Part shown: positions 61,128-64,000 of the stretch, piece after piece
Numbering within the stretch: position 1 is the stretch's first letter
Layout: each line of letters opens with the position of its first letter
Origin: Nocardia stercoris
GTDB lineage: Bacteria; Actinomycetota; Actinomycetes; Mycobacteriales; Mycobacteriaceae
Direction: 5' to 3'
Length of the DNA: 64,000 nt
NCBI RefSeq assembly: GCF_003696265.1
Contig: NZ_RFFH01000013.1
Span: 104,255 to 168,254, forward strand
The notes under the pieces: generated by a model
What the model was told of the DNA's origin: nothing
The model's input: the letters and a program-made list of their open reading frames with translations, nothing else
Database searches by the model: none
Translations under genes and position numbers: made by a program

Positions 61128-61787
61128 TCACGCCTTACGACGCATGGCACCGAGGCCGACACCGCCGAGCAGGCCGAGCGCTCCCAGCACGATGCCGATA
61201 CCGCCGAGCCATCGCGCGGTCTTGTCCTCGCTCGACGTCGACGATGCGGCAGCCGGCTGAACGTTCCCGTGTTTCGAGGTGCCCTCCGCTTGCTTCGGTG
61301 CGAGTTTCACGGTCGGGGCCGGGTTTTCCGGTTCGTTGTCGCCGGTCTGCTTCTGGTCCCAGTGCACGACCTGGCCGTCGGCGTAGGTCTGGACGGCGGG
61401 CAGGGTCAAGGTGTCGGTATCGGGCAGGTCGTCGGCCAGCACGGCGAATTGGGCGAATTGACCCGGGCCGATGCCTCCTCCGGCGTCGGCGGTCCAGGTG
61501 ACGGCGGTGACCTTGTGTTCGGCGTCGCGGGTGATGTCGGCTTTCCAGCCGGGCATGGTCTGCGTGTCCACTTCGGTCAGGGCTGGGAACTGGATACTGA
61601 GCTGAGTGGTGGGGCTGCCGGTGGCCGATTCGTTCGGCACCCGGAACATCAGCACGGCAGACCCGCCGCGGGCGGCGTCCGGGGCGGACACGGTGACGTG
61701 CGCGGCGGCGGGTCCGGCGGCCAGGACGACCGCGACCGCGGCTCCGGCTCCGGCCAGGACGGTGCGGTACGAGCGGTAGTTATTCAT
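61128..61787 (-). CDS. YcnI/DUF1775 copper-binding protein
   Basis: Exported, membrane-anchored protein of 219 residues. The signal peptide ends AAGPAAA and the mature protein begins with His30 (HVTVSAPDAARGG), the conserved amino-terminal Cu(II) ligand of YcnI proteins. The DUF1775 core follows (VLMFRVPNESATGSPTTQLSIQFP, VTAVTWTADAGGGIGPGQFAQFAV), then a disordered Ser/Thr stretch and a carboxy helix LGGIGIVLGALGLLGGVGLGA with basic tail. GAGGA precedes ATG 61787. Its neighbours CopC and PepSY fit copper handling. Confidence 0.92.
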   Translation of the reverse strand: MNNYRSYRTVLAGAGAAVAVVLAAGPAAAHVTVSAPDAARGGSAVLMFRVPNESATGSPTTQLSIQFPALTEVDTQTMPGWKADITRDAEHKVTAVTWTADAGGGIGPGQFAQFAVLADDLPDTDTLTLPAVQTYADGQVVHWDQKQTGDNEPENPAPTVKLAPKQAEGTSKHGNVQPAAASSTSSEDKTARWLGGIGIVLGALGLLGGVGLGAMRRKA

Positions 61788-62051
61788 CGAGATGTTCCTC
61801 CTCGCAGTGGGGACGGACACGATCTGATGCAGCGTGAACAGACTATTCCATCGCGGAACCACTTCCCGTGGTCTGCGGATAAGCGGCGATGAAATCCGCA
61901 TTCGGAATTGGTCGGCCATCGCGTTATAGTGTCGGCGACACATCTCCGATGGTGCCCGTTCGAGACGATGAAGGTTGCTGATGACGTTACTTGCGTGCGT
62001 TGGCAACTCGTCGTACCTCCGATTCGCGTCAGGCGGATTCGGGGTGTTCCC
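61788..62051. promoter_or_regulatory. Divergent region between ycnI and the second membrane protein gene
   Basis: About 260 AT-richer bases between divergent starts. A TATAGT hexamer at 61925-61930 could be a rightward -10, but no -35 box is evident at 17-18 bases. I did not find a clear CsoR- or CopY-type palindrome. Confidence 0.35.
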
Positions 62052-62588
62052 ATGAATCGGTCGGCGGATCGAATTCGCGGCGGTCTCAGCGGTGTCACCT
62101 GCGGCGTGCTGGCGGTCACCGCGCACGGCTGGGCCGGCGAGTTGCCCGGCTCGGCCGCGCTGACGGTCCTGCTGGCCGTCGGTTGTGCGGTCGGCGCCGG
62201 TACCGCGACCGTGGTCGGCCGCAGCCGATTCGGCCTGTTCACCGCCTCGGCCGCAGGGCAATTCGCCGCACACATGCTGCTGTCCGCGAGCGCCGGTCGC
62301 TCGGATATGCCTATGTCGGAGCCCGGTGAATCTGGGTGGTTGATGCTCGCGGCGCATGCGCTCGCGACGCTGATCTGCGTCGTTCTCACCGTGGCGGCCG
62401 ATCGCTGGTATCGCGCGCTGTCGAGCACGGTGCGCACACTGGTCCGGCCGTTCGAACCGCATCGTGTACACGGTGAACTGCGGATTGTCCGGACACGTGC
62501 GGTCGTTCGCCGCATCGCCGAGCACCTGCTCGGTGCGATATCACGGCGCGGCCCACCCGTGTCGAATCCGGCAGCCTTCGCGCTCTGA
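62052..62588 (+). CDS. Membrane protein, copper-cluster paralogue 2
   Basis: Membrane protein of 178 residues with about four helices, paralogous to the one at 58644: RGGLSGVTCGVLAVTAHGWAGE, AALTVLLAVGCAVGAGTATVVG, and AAHMLLSASAG before a Met-bearing loop SDMPMSEPGESGWLML. The carboxy tail is basic and cytoplasmic. ATG 62052 was chosen because similarity to the paralogue begins within a few residues. It is divergent from ycnI. The two paralogues flanking ycnI suggest a shared function in copper transfer or sensing. Confidence 0.72.
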   Translation: MNRSADRIRGGLSGVTCGVLAVTAHGWAGELPGSAALTVLLAVGCAVGAGTATVVGRSRFGLFTASAAGQFAAHMLLSASAGRSDMPMSEPGESGWLMLAAHALATLICVVLTVAADRWYRALSSTVRTLVRPFEPHRVHGELRIVRTRAVVRRIAEHLLGAISRRGPPVSNPAAFAL

Positions 62589-62885
62589 CCTGCTTGGTGC
62601 TGGTCGGCAGCGTCTGCTGTGCTGCGCATTTCACACCCGCTTCGGACGCGGGCTGCCCGTGATCGTTAGGGCCCGTTTGTTTTCCGATGCGGCAGGGCGG
62701 TCGTGCCGCACGCCTGACTCGAGGCGGTCGCGCCGGCGTCCGACATTCCGAATTCCAGGTGCCTGAAAGGCGCCAGGAATCGCGAACATTCAGCGGTAAT
62801 CGAGCCGGATATTACTTCTCGATTTGCCGCGCCCTTACCTTCGCTGCGCGCTGCAATTTTCAGCGCGGACGGAAAGGAACCAGTT
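62589..62885. other. 297-base region upstream of copC, no gene seen
   Basis: Contains the probable copC promoter. The stretch near 62750-62830 is AT-richer. GGAAAGGA lies just before the copC ATG. No operator-like palindrome of note. Confidence 0.4.
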
Positions 62886-63308
62886 ATGCCCTACAACAGC
62901 TCGACGGCGCGTGGAATCGGCCGCGGTACGCGGCGTCGCGTTCCCGTAGTGCTGGCCGCGGTCGCGGCTGCCGTGCTCGGTTCGGCGATCGGTGCGGGTG
63001 TGGCCGATGCGCACTCGCACATCACCCACGCCGAGCCCTTCGACGGTCAGGTCGTCGCGGACAGCCCCGCCGAGGTCAGCATGACCTTCAATGAGAAGGT
63101 CGACAACCCGCAGCTGACCGTGACCGGTCCGGACGGCACCACCGTCTACTCCACCGGGGACGTCCAGGTGGACGGCCGGACCCTGAGCATCGCCCTGCTC
63201 CCGTTGGACCAGCCGGGCACCTACGACACCCACTTCGCGGTCGACTCCAAGGACGGCCACCGGATCGAAGGCGACCGAACCTTCACCTACGCCCCGCCGG
63301 CCAACTGA
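62886..63308 (+). CDS. copC: CopC-domain copper resistance protein
   Basis: Exported copper-binding protein of 140 residues. A basic head and signal helix (VPVVLAAVAAAVLGSAIGAGVADA) lead to the mature amino terminus His43 (HSHITHAEPFDG). Asp123 and His125 in SKDGHRIEG complete the Cu(II) site of the CopC family; no Met-rich Cu(I) site is seen, as usual for actinobacterial forms. The domain is a short beta-barrel ending in TFTYAPP. There is no CopD domain or gene in the window. It is probably co-regulated with ycnI. Confidence 0.93.
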   Translation: MPYNSSTARGIGRGTRRRVPVVLAAVAAAVLGSAIGAGVADAHSHITHAEPFDGQVVADSPAEVSMTFNEKVDNPQLTVTGPDGTTVYSTGDVQVDGRTLSIALLPLDQPGTYDTHFAVDSKDGHRIEGDRTFTYAPPAN

Positions 63309-63375
63309 CCCCGATCTCCCACCGCACCAACACTTTTCGTCTCGCGGACCGCTGGTTCGCGGGGAAGGAACACTG

Positions 63376-63822
63376 ATGAAGACCATGCAGACCGTCGCCG
63401 TCACCGCTACCTCGGCCCTGGCCGCGCTCGCCATCGCCGGTGGCACTGCCGCCGCCGACCCGATCGCGCAGGCGGCCGCGCCGGCCGTCGCCCCCGCTGT
63501 CCCGCAGGCCCAGCCGATCTACTCCCAGGACGACTTCAACGACGCGCTCGGCCAGGCGAGCACCCAGATCGGTCTGGCCACCGCGCTGGGCGGTATGACC
63601 GGCGGCGGCGTGGGCCTGCTCGGCGGATGCATTGCCGGCGCCGTGGTCGGTACCGCGCTCATGCCGCCGGCCATCTCCGCGGACGCGCCCGGTGGCTGCA
63701 TCGCGGGTGCCGGCCTGGTGGCGGGAATCGGCACCGCCGTAGGGACTCTGGTGGCCGGAGTGCCGATCACGATCTACAGCCTGAACCAGATGAACAACAC
63801 CCTGCAGAACTCGCACGAATGA
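63376..63822 (+). CDS. Secreted glycine-zipper protein, small
   Basis: Exported protein of 148 residues. The signal peptide is TVAVTATSALAALAIAGGTAAA. The mature part has a short polar stretch (YSQDDFNDALGQASTQIG) and then two glycine-zipper helices (LATALGGMTGGGVGLLGGCIAGAVVG and GGCIAGAGLVAGIGTAVGTLVAGVP), each with one Cys. The pattern recalls the protein at 18507, though that one is longer. Such proteins may insert in the outer lipid layer. AAGGAA precedes ATG 63376. A strong terminator follows. Confidence 0.85.
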   Translation: MKTMQTVAVTATSALAALAIAGGTAAADPIAQAAAPAVAPAVPQAQPIYSQDDFNDALGQASTQIGLATALGGMTGGGVGLLGGCIAGAVVGTALMPPAISADAPGGCIAGAGLVAGIGTAVGTLVAGVPITIYSLNQMNNTLQNSHE

Positions 63823-63830
63823 CCGGCACC

Positions 63831-63861
63831 CTCGGGTCCCGCCCGTGCGGCGGGACCCGAG
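63831..63861 (+). terminator. Hairpin terminator after the glycine-zipper gene
   Basis: Perfect 13-base arms CTCGGGTCCCGCC (63831-63843) and GGCGGGACCCGAG (63849-63861), 5-base loop, 8 bases after the stop. Confidence 0.85.
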
Positions 63862-63896
63862 GAAGCCGAACCGCCTAGGCAGTGTTTCGAAGTGAA

Positions 63897-63933
63897 TGAT
63901 GGGTTGGCACCGCTGTGCGGTGCCAACCCATCA
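63897..63933. terminator. Second very strong hairpin at the window end
   Basis: Perfect 17-base arms (TGATGGGTTGGCACCGC, 63897-63913, and its complement, 63917-63933) with a TGT loop. It may end a leftward gene that lies beyond the window, or back up the first hairpin. No coding sequence was assigned in the last 67 bases. Confidence 0.75.
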
Positions 63934-64000
63934 GCATGTTCAGCGAAAGTTGCTGTCCACGTTGGCATGTAGGCGAGGTCTCCGGTAGTTGGTTCAGCTG

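Noticed and set aside
60961..62475. The 15-base match ATCGTGTACACGGTG at 60961 and 62461
   Set aside because: Both are inside coding sequences and the shared part is a common codon string around the palindrome CGTGTACACG; chance is likely.

Overview
The window is high-GC actinobacterial DNA. It most probably comes from a mycolate-bearing member of the Mycobacteriales, with Nocardia as my best guess. The evidence is gene content and order. The left end carries prrB-prrA, accD3, echA6, an Rv0906-like metallo-beta-lactamase and an Rv0909-like antitoxin gene, a neighbourhood that from memory is also clustered in Mycobacterium tuberculosis. A PrpE-type synthetase, a conservon and an aldo-keto reductase are interposed here. 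A WS/DGAT acyltransferase, an LpqC-like lipoprotein, a mycobacterial-type LigD and a SigG-like sigma factor fit the same group. No rRNA, tRNA, CRISPR array, transposase or phage gene was seen.

Layout. 1-9.5 kb: two-component system prrBA, a propionyl-CoA synthetase, and a four-gene conservon (NIT-type sensor kinase with a long repeat-rich tail, roadblock, DUF742, small GTPase). 9.5-18.4 kb: accD3 preceded by a broken copy of its own 5' end, aldo-keto reductase, echA6, metallo-hydrolase, antitoxin-like gene, ligD and a secreted lipase. 18.5-25.3 kb (mostly minus strand): secreted glycine-zipper protein, ECF transporter (EcfT plus an S-like domain fused to two ATPases), cyclic-nucleotide-type phosphodiesterase, pseudouridine synthase, WS/DGAT. 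25.6-30.8 kb: a phospho-signalling operon (helical protein, PP2C phosphatase, VWA, FHA) with no kinase in the window, then an NlpC/P60 hydrolase. 30.8-48.7 kb: accessory enzymes and many small regulator-plus-enzyme pairs (LysR/MFS, MarR/cupin, HxlR/hydrolase, SigG locus), and a TetR-controlled module holding a eukaryote-like steroid 5-alpha-reductase and a 3-beta-HSD-like SDR.

48.9-56.1 kb: a flavoprotein, a two-gene caspase-EACC1 conflict module (the best candidate for an under-described system), then PaaX-type regulator / AidB-like dehydrogenase / AurF-like diiron oxygenase around a strong divergent operator. 56.3-63.8 kb: a copper-handling neighbourhood (PepSY membrane protein, YcnI/DUF1775, CopC, and two paralogous His/Met-bearing membrane proteins). 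This stretch contains a 125-bp-period hairpin tandem array and a two-gene cassette flanked by 46-bp direct repeats.

Functionally the window is a patchwork of lipid and acyl-CoA metabolism (PrpE, AccD3, EchA6, WS/DGAT, lipases), signalling modules, envelope proteins and metal handling. Several regulators sit next to inverted repeats that look like their own operators. All family calls come from motifs read by eye; no database search was run.
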